From: Emiliania huxleyi CCMP1516 | Lineage: Eukaryota > Haptophyta > Isochrysidales > Noelaerhabdaceae | Length of the DNA stretch: 64,000 bases | Direction: 5' to 3' | Assembly (NCBI RefSeq): GCF_000372725.1 | Contig: NW_005199314.1 | Coordinates: 1-64,000, forward strand | Part shown: one piece after another, positions 30,310 through 40,917 of the stretch | Numbering within the stretch: position 1 is the stretch's first letter | How the letters are laid out: every line of letters begins with the position of its first letter | The notes under the pieces: generated by a model | The model's input: the letters and a program-made list of their open reading frames with translations, nothing else | Databases searched by the model: none | Told to the model about the DNA's origin: nothing | Translations under genes and position numbers: made by a program

Positions 30310-31429
30310 TCAGGCGGACCCCGCCAGTCCCTTCGGCGTCACCTCCCACAGCTTGCCTCCGATGGTGAGCGGAGCTCCCGCGGCGGCGAGCCGTGTCAGG
30401 TCGAGCAGCAGCAGCACCAGCATGCCGGCGCCGAGCGAGGAGAGGGCGACGCCGCGGAGGCCGGTGCCCTCGAGAGGCGTGTTGCCGGGCTCGTCGAGTG
30501 CGTAGTAGACCGGGAAGGAGACGAGGAAGTAGATGCCGTAGAAGGCCGAGCCGAGGGTGTACGCCATGTGCCGGTCCTCAAAGTCGTAGTACGGAAAGTG
30601 CGAGATCGTGAGCGTCTCCATGAAGGCGGTGGCGTACGAGAGGGCGCAGACCTGCGCCACAGCTCGAGTGGGTGAGGAGGCGCAGTCCGAACCGTGCGCA
30701 CACCGCACCACCCGGCCCGCACACCACGTACGCGAACAGAGCGGTGCGCAGGTTGCCGGGCGCAAAGCCGGTCGCGACGCGCCGCAGCGCCAGGTTGGCG
30801 AAGACATGGTAGGAGGAAAAGTAAAAGTGGGTGGCGAGGTACATGCAGATGGGCACGTCATTCAGCCGCCACGCGGGCACCTAGGCCCCACGGCTCGGGG
30901 CTCGGGGTCGGGACAGCGTTGGGGCGCGCCTCTTGAGAGCAGGCGCCGTGTAGCGCGCGCGCAGCACACAGTAAAAGTAGTGCGTGTACCAGTAGTTGCC
31001 GATGAAGCCAAAGATGGCGATCCAAAGCTGCGCGCGCGCACCGTGCCGTTCGCCCAGCGGCCGCCCGTCCGCGCCGCCTCTCGCCAACTCGCGCAGCACT
31101 AGCGGCGCCGCGAGGCCGCCGCAGACGAGAAAGTAAGTCGCCGCGGTGAACTCCTCGTACAGTTCGAGCGCGATGATGACACCGAACGCGCCCATCCACA
31201 CGATCGAGTACCACAGCACCCACGTCTCGTACACGCGCTTCTCGCCGGGCGCGGGCAGCCAGCGCGCCACCGTGCCCTTGGGCGGCGGCCGCTGCGCAGC
31301 GAGCAGCAGCAGCAGGCCCGCGATTAACGCCGCGAAGATGTAGAGCTGCTCGAACGGCGGGAGCTTGGACACGGGCTGCGGCGGAGGCGGAGGCGGCGAG
31401 GAGAGGAGGGAGGCGATGGCGTTTAGCAT
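30310..31429 (-). CDS. CPI1: Cycloeucalenol cycloisomerase
   Basis: Three exons, 31429-30947, 30880-30725 and 30651-30310, give about 326 aa. Intron 1 is GC-AG (66 nt) and intron 2 GT-AG (73 nt). The enzyme opens the 9,19-cyclopropane ring of cycloeucalenol in sterol synthesis from cycloartenol and sits in the ER membrane. Close similarity to the plant protein: AQLWIAIFGFIGNYWYTHYF, VPAWRLNDVPICMYLATHFY, FSSYHVFANLALRRV and ISHFPYYDFEDRHMAYTLG. Several membrane helices are visible, including a poly-Leu segment near the N-terminus. Its presence implies a cycloartenol-based sterol route, as in photosynthetic eukaryotes. An upstream ATG at 31693 is possible but adds only Pro/Ser-rich sequence. 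Confidence 0.93.
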
Positions 31430-32363
31430 ATGCTGCGCCAAGGTGTTTCGGCCGGCGAAGCCCCAGCAAACCAGCCGATCCTGGGGACCCCCGGGGGGGG
31501 GAGCTGGCGAGAAGAATTTTTCCGACGCGCAGTATTTATTTAAAGTCGGGCACGCGGGAGGAGGTAATTGAGGAGGCTGCCGGCGGAGGGGCGGAGGGGC
31601 GGAGTCGGAGGCTGCCGGCGGCGATGCCGATGCGCGATGGCCGCGCAGGGCGGCAGGGGGCGGACTAGGAGGGATGCAAACAAAAGACCCCACCGGCCGG
31701 CGATGCTGCAGCCAAACCAGCCGATCCTGGGGACCCCCCGGGGGGAGCTGGCGAGAAGAATTTTACAACCCAACTCCCTCGCACAACACTGGGCACGGGA
31801 CTGGCGCGCACTGGCACTAACTGGCGAGAAGAATTTTCCGTCAAGGTGTATTTATTTAAAGTCGGGCACGCGGGAGGAGGTAATTGAGGAGGCGGAGGAG
31901 GGGCGGAGTCGGAGGCTGCCGGCGGCGATGCCGAATTGCCGATGCGCGATGGCCGCGCAGGGGCGGACTATGAGGGATGCAAAAGACCCCACCCAGGGTG
32001 GTGGGTGGATGGAGGAGGGAGGAGGAACGACGCAGGCCGTGCCGGCCGCCACCACCAGCGGCGAGGCGGGGGGGCGAGGGGACCGGGAAGCGACACAGGC
32101 GAGAAGAGGGGTCGGCAGCGCAGCGCGCAGGAGGGCAAGAGGAGGCGGGGACGCGGGGAGGCGGGGAGGGTGACCGAGGCGGCAGGTAGGAGGGGCGGCA
32201 CGGGCGGTCTGGGGGGTTGGGGTTGGGGTTGCGGTTGGGCGAGCAGGAAGTTCAGGAACGCGCGGGGGGCGAGGCGCAGAAGGCGAAGCCGTAGTCGCCT
32301 CTAGGCGGCACGCGGAGCGCGTCGTGGCCCTATAGGCGGCACGCGGAGCGCGTCGTGGCCCTC
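31430..32363. repeat. Intergenic stretch with a 250-bp direct duplication
   Basis: A segment starting CCAGCCGATCCTGGGGACCC (31470-31690) is repeated at 31715-31990, sharing the string GAGGAGGTAATTGAGGAGG and the following 110 bp. The second copy carries an extra insert with ACTGGCGCGCACTGGCACTA. G-rich sequence (GGGGTT)n follows at 32213-32240, and two ACGCGGAGCGCGT palindromes lie at 32308-32352, just before the ankyrin gene. Confidence 0.8.
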
Positions 32364-33641
32364 ATGGTGGCGTCGCCCGAATCTGTCGAAGGCGCCTTCG
32401 ATGCCTTCGTTGCGTCTTTTGTCGAGCGCAGCGTGCTGACGGAGGCCAACGCCGATGGCCTGACTGACAAGGTTGCCAGCGCCGCAACGGAGGAAGCACG
32501 TGAGGTGGTCATGTGCGAGGCGCTGCGGGCCCTGCTGAAGCCAGGCATGGTAGTCACGCTGACCAGTGCCAAGTCCGAAGCATTCAAGGTCCGCGCGGGC
32601 ACCGTGCTATACGTGCCGCCGGACAAGCGAACGGATGCCCGCAAGGTGCACATGCTGTCCAGCGAAGCAGATGGTTCCGAGATGTGCATCGCTGCTCTGT
32701 GGTGCCCTGCGCAGGGCGAAACCACGGCCAATCCTCGCTGGCGCGAGGTCAGCCTGTTCTGGGCTACTGAGGCCAACGACCTTGAGGCGATGGCCGCGCT
32801 CGTCGAGGCGGCAGCAGACGCCAACGCCTTCTTTTTCAGCAACACGCCGCTGCTGCGCGCGCTGATGCATCGACACGAGAATGCGGTCGAACTCCTGCTG
32901 GGCGCCGGCGCCGACCCCACATTGGCCAGCCCGGACGGGTGCACGCCGCTGATCATGCTCGCGGAGCCGGTGCCCGGCGAACCATCCGACGCGTCAGGGG
33001 CGAGGCTCGTGGCCAGGTTGCTGCGTGCAGGCGCGGCACCAACCCTTGAGAGGCGCGATGATGACAACGGCTGCACGGCGCTCGCCACCGCTGCGCTGCG
33101 GGGCAACGTGCAGGTCGCCGCCGCACTCCTCGAGGGCGGCGCCGCTTCCGACGCCGCCGACGCGGCGGGCGTCACCCCGCTGATGCTCTGCTTTGCTGGC
33201 GAGGCGGAAATTGCGGAGGACAGCGCAGAGAGGCCGAGGCACGTCACACCCGCGCTGGTGCGGCTCCTCCTCAGCGCGGGCGCGAGAGTGGACGCCGTCG
33301 ACGCCGAGGGGCGCGATGCACTCTGGTACTGCCGCTCGGTGGGTCGTACCGACCTGCTGCGCTTGCTGCAGGAGCACGACAACGACGCCAACGACGCCTT
33401 CGACGCGGCATGCGGCGCGGACGGCGTGCCGCTCGACGCCACGGCCGCCGAGCGCCTCTTCACGATGATGTGCGTGCAGCGCGAGGCCGAGAATCGGCGC
33501 TTGGGGCGGGTCGAGGACGAGGAAGAGGTTGCGCGCCACGTGGCTGCCTCGCCGCACTTTATGGCTGCTCTGGACGGGCGTGGGGAGTTGCGCGAGGACC
33601 ATGTGGCGTTTTCTGATGCGTACTTTGGTGGGGCGGCCTAA
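32364..33641 (+). CDS. Ankyrin-repeat protein
   Basis: 425 aa from ATG 32364, one exon. The N-terminal 125 residues are unrecognised (ALLKPGMVVTLTSAKSEAFK). Then about six ankyrin repeats run to residue 330, e.g. NTPLLRALMHRHENAVELLL, GADPTLASPDGCTPLIMLAE, CTALATAALRGNVQVAAALL and ALVRLLLSAGARVDAVDAEG. The C-terminal 95 residues are acidic and helical, with a RVEDEEEVARHVAASPHFMA part. Ankyrin arrays mediate protein binding; the partner is unknown. The two palindromes directly upstream are the same motif found around the transposase block at 4-8.5 kb. A polyadenylation-type AATAAA lies about 200 nt past the stop (33849). Confidence 0.88.
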   Translation: MVASPESVEGAFDAFVASFVERSVLTEANADGLTDKVASAATEEAREVVMCEALRALLKPGMVVTLTSAKSEAFKVRAGTVLYVPPDKRTDARKVHMLSSEADGSEMCIAALWCPAQGETTANPRWREVSLFWATEANDLEAMAALVEAAADANAFFFSNTPLLRALMHRHENAVELLLGAGADPTLASPDGCTPLIMLAEPVPGEPSDASGARLVARLLRAGAAPTLERRDDDNGCTALATAALRGNVQVAAALLEGGAASDAADAAGVTPLMLCFAGEAEIAEDSAERPRHVTPALVRLLLSAGARVDAVDAEGRDALWYCRSVGRTDLLRLLQEHDNDANDAFDAACGADGVPLDATAAERLFTMMCVQREAENRRLGRVEDEEEVARHVAASPHFMAALDGRGELREDHVAFSDAYFGGAA

Positions 33642-34178
33642 CCGCCGATGCCATCAGTACGGTAGCGGATTTGTTGCTGGTGTTCCTTGGCCTCTTGGGA
33701 TGCCCGAGACGACGACAGACCGGCACGTTCGGCCGTCGGCGCTCTCTGAGCCGCTCGGGGCTGTTGAGGTTCACATGATAAACCGGCTAGAACAACCCAG
33801 AGAGCTCCTTAACACAGTACGCGGGTCTCGCAGGAAAGGGCTGTAATATTAATAAAGCATTTTTTTTGAAATGGGCCATTTTAATGGGCCTAGAAGTAGA
33901 ACAACATCACCGTACTGCGTACACCGACGGATCTAAGTTACTTCTAAGGATTAAATGGGCCTAACTAAAGTAGCGAGAGGCAGAGGGTGTGTGAAGGCTT
34001 GAAGTTTAGACTGGCCAGTGTGGGTCCGCCGCAGTGGCAGTGCACAAGAGAAAAGCGCCCAAGACGGATCGGCAGCGCCGTCTCACATGTTTTTCTCCTA
34101 GCTACGCTGATGCTCTCTCAAGACATCGGTCCTAATTTCCCTGCGTGGCACGACGCACGTCACACGACCTGAGAGTCC
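33642..34178. other. Intergenic stretch
   Basis: AT-richer than its surroundings, with AATAAAGC followed by T8 at 33849-33868 and repeated ATGGGCC words. No gene. Confidence 0.45.
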
Positions 34179-37100
34179 TCACCCGCGGCGGGCTCCCTGG
34201 AGGGGCGCCTTCCCCAGCGCCTGCCTCACGGCGGGCTGGTCGAGCACGCCGCACTCGCGGCAGACGGCCCGCAGGCCCGAGGCGCCGATCGAGCGGCGCA
34301 GCGCGACCAAGCAGAAGGAGGAGAGCACCGGCGGCGAGCGGCCGAGCATCTGCGCGCCGAGCGAGCGCGCGAGCCGCGAGGCGCGGGCGGCGCGCGCACC
34401 GTCGAGGAGCGGCCCGTACGTCCACTCGTCCGGTGAGAGCCCTTCGCGCCGCAGCCGGTCGTATAGCCGCATCGCCTCGTCGAGCTCGCCCTGGCCCGCG
34501 AAGCCGCGGATGAGGCCGTTGTAGCACATCAGGTCCGGCGCGATGCCGTCCTCCGCCGTCATGGTGCGGAACCAGCTCGCGGCGCGGGCGACGTCTCCCT
34601 CGCGCGCGAGCGCCTAAGCCATGACTCCTCCCCGGTGTCAACAGGTCGTCGTCACCCGCGACCTCCTTCCCGTGCGAGTGCCGACAGCACGATCGTGTAC
34701 GAACAGCAGTCGGGCGGCGGGCCGAGCTCGCCTCGCCGGAAGCGGGAGAGGAGCGCCGCCGCCTGGCACAGCCACACAAAGGGTCTCAGTCCACTGACTC
34801 GCCGACTAGCTGAGTGAAGGGCTGACTCGGGCGAGCCGCCTGCGCCGGCCGGCTGGCGCGAACGAGCGACTCGAGCAGCTGGTTGAGCAGGATCGTGTCG
34901 GGCGCGATGCCGCGCGCGGTCATTCGGCGCAGCACGGCCGCCGCCTGCAGAAGGCTCAGACGAGGCTCAGAAGAGGTCCAGAGAAGGCAGCACCGCCGCC
35001 GCCTGCTGCGCTAGTCTTTGGTGCCAGATCTCGGCTCTGCCTCGGCTCCATCTCCTCTAAGCTGTACCTCGTCCGGCTGCGCCGTCTTCGCGTACGCGGC
35101 GATCGTGGTCGAGTACGACACCAAGTTGGGCGGCACGCCCGCCACCTGAAGGGGGGAGGGACAGCAGAGAGAGGGCCGAGAGGGAGGAGAGACTGGGCGC
35201 CACGCCCGTCCGCCTCCCATCGCGTCTAGCCACCCGCCAGCCATCTGAGTCTCGGCTGCGTCTCGGCTGCATCTCGGCTGCGTCTCGGCTGCGTCTCGCC
35301 TCCATCTTGTCGAGCCACTCATCTGCAAGCTCCGGCAGCCGCGCGCGCGCGCAACACGCCAGCACCTTGTTGAAGCACTGCGCGTCCGGCTGCAGCCCGA
35401 GCTGCTTCATCGCGCCCAACCACTCCGCCGCGCGCGCGGGCGCCGTCGACGCGCCCGGCGAGAGCGAAATCATCGAAGAGAAAGTGACCTAGCCTCGGCT
35501 CGGCCTCGGGCTCACCTCGACTGCACCACACCTCGGCTCGATCTCGAGCGAGGTCATCAAGGAGAAACAGACCGTGTCTGGCGCCACCCCAGCCGCGTGC
35601 ATCGAGTGCAGCAGCGCCTCCGCCTCCGCCGCTCGGTCGCGCCGCAGCAGGCAGCCAATCACGAGGTTGTACGCCAGCGTCGAGCCGCCTCCTCCGCCTC
35701 CGCCTCCGCCTCCGCCGGCCGCCTCCATGCGGCGCAGCAGCGCGAGCGCCTAGCCGAGATGGAGCCGAGATGGAGCCGAGATGGAGCCGAGATGGAGCCG
35801 AGGTGGAGCCGAGATGGAGCCGAGGTGTAGCCGAGGTGTAGCCGTGGTGTAGCCGAGCTCCGCCAGCGCGGGCGCCTCGTCCGCCTCGCCGGCCCGCCCT
35901 AACCCTAGCCCTAGCCCTAGCCCTAACCCTAGCCCTAACCCTAACCCTAGCCCTAGCCCTAGCCCTAACCCTAACCCTAACCCTAACCCTAACCTCGTCC
36001 GCCTCGCCGGCCCGTGCGCAGACCGAGAGCAGCGCGTGGAAGGTTGGCACCTGCGGCAGAGGCTCAAAGCAGGCTGCGCGGAGCACCTCGCTGCGTGGAG
36101 CGGCTCCTTGCTTGTGTGCCGCGTTCGGCGCCGCCTCGCCCCAACCGCCCGAGTCTCTCTCGCTGGAATCTCAGCTCCATCCCGGCTCCCTCTGTGCTCC
36201 CCCTGTGCTCCCTCTCGGCTCCATCTCACGTTGGGCGCCACCCCGTCCGCCTCCATCTGGTCCAGCACGCCGCTCGCCGCCTCGTACTCGCCGCGCATCG
36301 CGTGCCCCTTGGCCACAGACGCGTACGTCACCACTGTCGGCGCGAGGCCCGCGTCGCGCGCCGCCTGCAGCGCCCCCGCCGCCTCCGCCACCCGCCCCGC
36401 CACCGCAAACGCCTCAACCAGAGCCGAGTGGGCGCGGATGTCCGCGGTGATGTTCGGCGCCAGGCGCATCTCCGCCATCACCGCGGCGGCGCGGTCCGGC
36501 TGGCCTACGGAGCGTCCGAGGAGGCTCCGAGACGTCTGATCCTGGAGGAGACGACGCCGCGGCCCGAGCTCGCCGGCGTTGGCGTGCGCGGCGATGAGGG
36601 CGTTGAAGGAGCGGAGGTCGGGGCGGTGCTCGCCCTCGCCGACCATCGTGCGCAGCGTCTCCATCACCTCGTGCGGCAGCCCCGCCGCGCCGTACGCCGC
36701 CATCGCGCGGTTGTACTCGGAGCGGCGAGGCGGCGCCTTTGAGCGCCGAAGCAGCAGCTGAGACACCGACGGCTCGACGACGCGCCGGAGCCAGCGCGCG
36801 GCCTCGCGCGGCCGGCCGGCGGCGGAGAGGGCGGAGACGACCAGCGCGTAGCTCTCGAGCGACGGCGTCTTGCGCGCGCGCCGCATCCTCCGCAGCAGCG
36901 AGAGGCACTCCTCCACCAGGCCCGCCTCGGCGTGCGCGCGGATGGCGCGCTCAAAGAGCTCGGTGTCGGGCGCGGCACCGCTCAGCTCCTCGACGGCGAT
37001 GAGGTCCGCCAACAGCACCTGGGCGTGCTCGGCCGCAGAAGGCGCCACCTTGGGCACGCCGGCGGCCGCCCTTTGCTCCTCACTCAGGTCGCGAGCCAGG

Positions 37101-37234
37101 CTGCGCTGGGCCGCTGTGCAGACAACGGAGGATACCGCAGCGCGGCAAGTGCGCGGTGGCTGCCGAGGCGGCAGCAGCTGAAGCGGCTCCACGGAACCGG
37201 CGAGGAGGGCGAAGGCGCACGCTGGACGCAGCAT
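34179..37234 (-). CDS. Pentatricopeptide repeat (PPR) protein
   Basis: Start ATG 37234, stop 34179, about eight exons. The N-terminus (MLRPACAFALLAG) resembles an organelle transit peptide. PPR motifs (about 35 residues each) recur throughout: PDTELFERAIRAHAEAGLVE, SYALVVSALSAAGRPREAAR, RSFNALIAAHANAGEL, APTVVTYASVAKGHAMRGEY, TFHALLSVCARAGEADE, YNLVIGCLLRRDRAAEAEAL, NKVLACCARARLPELADEW, LVSYSTTIAAYAKTAQPDEV and DLMCYNGLIRGFAGQGELDE. PPR proteins bind organellar RNA. Two introns were placed: 36229-36051 (GT-AG, 179 nt) and 35993-35750 (GT-AG, 244 nt), which starts inside a telomere-like array. At least five introns share a CTCGGCTCCATCT repeat. Other exon edges are approximate. Confidence 0.85.
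35875..36014. repeat. Telomere-like array flanked by 22-bp direct repeats
   Basis: Sixteen 6-bp units, a mix of CCCTAA and CCCTAG (35897-35992, exactly 96 bp), lie between two identical 22-bp sequences (35875-35896 and 35993-36014). The right copy is the last 21 coding bases of a PPR exon on the minus strand; the left copy repeats them within the intron. The minus-strand array begins GTTAGG immediately after the exon and so supplies the 5' splice site. Confidence 0.93.
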
Positions 37235-38457
37235 ATATGTATGTGCATATTGTCGGTCTGCAGCAAGCGAGGAGGGCCAAATGAAGAATTCTTCCGCCTC
37301 TCTCACAGCACACTGAAGAAATGTCTGTCCTCGACCCAGCCCTAGCTTGGGATGTCCGTTGTATTTATTTATTTATTTATTTATTTATTGAAGAAATTCG
37401 CGGCGCCGCAGGACGAGGCAGAAGAGAACGAAGCGACAGAGGAAGAAGCGACAAGAGAGAGAACGACGAGAGTGGGACGGCCGCGAGGTGGCACGAAGGT
37501 TGAGGCGAGAATCGGAGAGAGACTGCGAAGAGAGATAGGAAGAGGCAGACTCCCTAGGGTAGGCGACGGCTAGCGCATCACACTCCTCTCCTTAAAATCC
37601 CTGTGTGGTGGCGGCGTGCCGTTCTCCCATCCCTCCCTTGGGTTGTCTGTTTTCTTTCTTTCTTTCTGAAGAAATTCGCGGAGTGTGTTTTAGAGGAGAG
37701 AGAGTTTATCATCTGTCCAGCGTCCACCCATACCGCGTTGGTGTCCAGTCCGAGCCTGGCTGTTCTTCACCTTTCTACCTACCTACCTAGAGTTTAAATT
37801 CTTTTAGAGGAAGGCGAACTATGATGATGTATTGGTTTTTAGACTTGACGCTTATATAGTGGCATGGACGAGAATGTATGTGGTTGTATGCGGGCACAAT
37901 CGCAATCTGAATGGCGATGATCTCATCACGTATCACGAACATCATGCCGACAAGACTCAGACATTGAAACACTGACTGCCGCACACACGGCGTGTGAGTG
38001 TTAGAGTTGTTTGGTATTGCTAAAAATCTCTCTCTCACACACGGACATCAGCCGGAAGTGAGGGTCGGGGCGGCCATCTGGATGGCGCGCTGCCCGGCGG
38101 GTTAGGGTTGTTGGGCGGGGGAGCGCGTCGATTGGGCGGCAGCGCGCACCTACATGGCCTGGCCAGCGTCGCGCACGAGAGCGAAAGCGAGGCCTGTGGA
38201 GAGGCGCTTCCAAGCGAGGGTGGCCTCTTCACGGGCGTCGTTTCGCGGGACTGAGGGTGAGGCGCCTTTGGCGCGAAGTCAAACAGTTATACAACAACAG
38301 GCTCCGTCTCTCCGGCCTGAGAGATGAGATCTCGAGGTGCCGATGGCGGCAGCTCAAGATCTCTATCTTCAGTTAAAGCGATCTCTGAGTTTTGTGAGAG
38401 ATGCTGTGTGTGGAAGATCTCTGATCGGCATCTACGATCTCGCCACTCAACAAATCT
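37235..38457. repeat. Repeat-rich intergenic stretch
   Basis: Contains (TTTA)n at 37360-37388, R2 copy 3 (37508-37668), a direct repeat GAAGAAATTCGCGG at both 37389 and 37667 that brackets it, and the GGTATTGCTAAA end shared with 26.9 kb (37995-38037). No gene. Confidence 0.6.
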
Positions 38458-40713
38458 CGTCTGGGGGGGCGACCCCCCCATCTTTGTTTACCGATGCGTC
38501 CTAGAATGCAAAAACGCATTCTAGGACGCACTTTTCATCTCAAAGATACCATGTGTCTCGGGTACACAGGGCATTCTAGGATGCGATGGCTGTCCTGGAG
38601 ATAGCCGCGCCGTGTCTTTTGTTACGCGTTCCATCTTAGACGCCACAAGCATCTATAGATGCACAGCTGTTCTGAGATGGCACTTGCATACTAGATCACA
38701 TTTTACTATACTTGGACAGGGAAGCGTCTCAGGAGACACCGTGTGTCGGGTGCACCGGGCACCGAGGGGGGAGCAGGGAGCCAGGGAGCACGAAAAGGCG
38801 GTGTGATCTCTCGGCACCCCCTGGGGGCCCTGCCTTGAGTGCTCGTGTGAGGTCTCTCCTCGCGGCCTGCCCCTCCTGGAGAACCAGGTTCTCAGCACCG
38901 CGCATGCATCTGCTCGCGCCACGAGCTCTGGGCGCAAAGACTTAGCCTAAGCACGTTTTTCTCGCCAAGTACTATCTATATTCTTTTGCTTATATTCTCG
39001 CCAGACCATCTATATTCTCGAGAATATTCTCGAATATTGAGAATATTTTCACCACGCGAGAGGTCAGCGGACGCCAAAAATCGCTCTAAAGTAGAGGTTT
39101 GTGCTCCCAAACCGCTCAGGAACGTCCAAAACTTAAAGATTTCCGTCTGCATCGACCCAAAACCTACTTTTGAGGGGGCAAAAGAGCTGTTTCGAGAAGC
39201 TCTAGTCAAGACCGTTCTAGACGCCGCGATGTAACGGCGAGAATATTCAAGAATATCTTGAGACTCGAGGTCAACCAAGGTCAAGGGCTGAAGAAAACTC
39301 ATAGATTCTTGAGAAAAAGCCGCGCCGGGGCATCTATATTCTCGAGAATATTCTCGAATACGAAAGTGCGCGGGACCATCTATATTCTCGGAGATATTCG
39401 AGAATATTGTGCTTAGGCCAAGCAAAGACCAAAGTTGCATGCACTGCTTACGACGATCCGACGGCGACGCCGCCTCCCCCCCCCACCAACCAGTTTGCGC
39501 GGCAGGTAGCGGGGCCAGTTCGAGGCTGAGGGCGTGGGCGTGCGCCTAGACACGGAAGACAGCGTACTTCCGAGAGTCGGCCAGCGGCGCGGTTTTTCTT
39601 GTTTGACTTGGCGATTTGAGGGACCGGGCATCCCGACTCGCCTCCAGCTCCAGCTCCTGCTCCTCGCTCCTCGCTCGGTGAGCTGTCGCCCACCAGCGCG
39701 CGGCGACCGCGCGCACACCGTGCCCGCCGGCTCGCCGCCCTCCTCACCACCCGTCGGCGCTGTCCGCAGGCATGTGAGTCAGAACGGCGACCGCGCAGCG
39801 CGCACGGGTGTCTTGCTCGCCACCACCCTCTCGCCCCCGCTCCGTGACCGCCGCCGCCCGCGCCACCGCCGCCGCCAACACCGCCTCGCGCCTCGCGCCT
39901 CGCTCTCGCCGCCCCCGCCGCCCGCCCTCGACCTCGCGACGGCGTCCTTCTGGGGATCTGCGGGTGGCTTGCCCGCCTCGCCGCCGCCCCCACAGCGTGA
40001 CCGCTTCCGCCGCCCCCACAGCGTGACCGCTTCCGCTCGATCGGTGAGCCGTCGCCCACCACGCGCGCTCTCACGGCGACCGCGGGCCGCTCATCGCCTC
40101 CGCCACGTCGCAGGTGTTTGATCTGGGCAGGAAGCGGCGCTGGTGACGGCAACCGGCAGCCACGTGCACGGAGTGCTAAGCGAGGTGCCTGTGTCCAAGT
40201 CTGAGTAGCCCGTGGCCGTGAGTGGCGTCAGGGGCAGTGTTCTGTGACTGTGTCCTGTGCGTGCTGTTCAGTGTGAGTCGGTGCAGCGGGCGCCCACCCA
40301 CGAGTGCTCGGGTGGGCGCGCCGCGGCTGTGCGAGTAGTAGCGCAGCAGCCGCGGCGCACAGCCGGGGGCACGGCCCGCCGCGCAGCGCTCGCCACACCG
40401 AGTTTTCGTTTTCTTTTTTGTTTTTATACGTGCGTGTATTTCTTGAGATCCACACGCTGTTCAAAATATGCGCGCGTCTTCTGAGACACGCGCGCTGTTC
40501 ACAGTATGCACGGCGCGTCTTTTGAGACAGCAACGCCAATCGGAGATGCCGCGAGCAATTCGGGATGCGCGGAGCAACTAATATAGACTCGCGCATCTTA
40601 GGATGCTCGAGCATACCGAGGACAGCGAGCGTCTAAGTAGGAGGCCTACTAGACGCACTCTAATCCAGAGACGCATTCGGTAAACAAAGATGGGGGGGTC
40701 GCCCCCCCAGACG
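38458..40713. mobile_element. Non-autonomous DNA transposon, 2256 bp, with 43-bp TIRs
   Basis: Terminal inverted repeats at 38458-38500 and 40670-40713 differ by a single 1-bp indel. They begin CGTCTGGGGGGGCGACCCCC and continue ATCTTTGTTTACCGA. The subterminal regions are packed with short palindromes, e.g. GCGTCCTAGAATGC facing its complement (38496-38529) and TCTTAGGATGC words near 40600. No transposase frame is recognised inside; the central 39440-40150 is GC-rich. No clear target duplication: CT is present on both sides only. A second transposon is nested at 38942-39421. Confidence 0.85.
38942..39421. mobile_element. Nested short transposon (MITE), 480 bp, 8-bp TSD
   Basis: Terminal repeats TTAGCCTAAGCAC (38942-38954) and GTGCTTAGGCCAA (39409-39421) match at 12 of 13 positions. 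GCAAAGAC flanks both sides (38934-38941, 39422-39429). The interior is AT-rich, with repeated CATCTATATTCTCG and GAGAATATTCTCGAATA palindromes. It is inserted in the 2.26-kb element, so it is younger. Confidence 0.9.
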
Positions 40714-40917
40714 CTACTGGTGTCCCGCAGAGATCTCGATGTGTATGCAGCAGATTGAATGTGGCCCTACCATGCTAAAACATGAAAAGACTGATGGCCG
40801 CTCAAGACGCCCGCGCCCAGCCGTTCTGTCGCCCAGCGCAGCTCTCGTCTCGCAATAGCACACAGCACTGCTCGTCCGCGTGGCAACGCACCCTCGAGCG
40901 GCTTCCAGCTTGAGTGC

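Noticed and set aside
32213-32240. Second telomere array (GGGGTT)n
   Set aside because: Only three or four imperfect units; a simple repeat is enough to explain it.
35319-36086. Arg-Val-Arg-Val protein on the minus strand
   Set aside because: It is the telomere-like array read through; splicing at its start gives a normal PPR protein instead.
38458-40713. Gene inside the 2.26-kb transposon (39448-40152)
   Set aside because: Frames on both strands are long only because of GC bias; no motif, and residue content is Arg/Pro/Ser noise.
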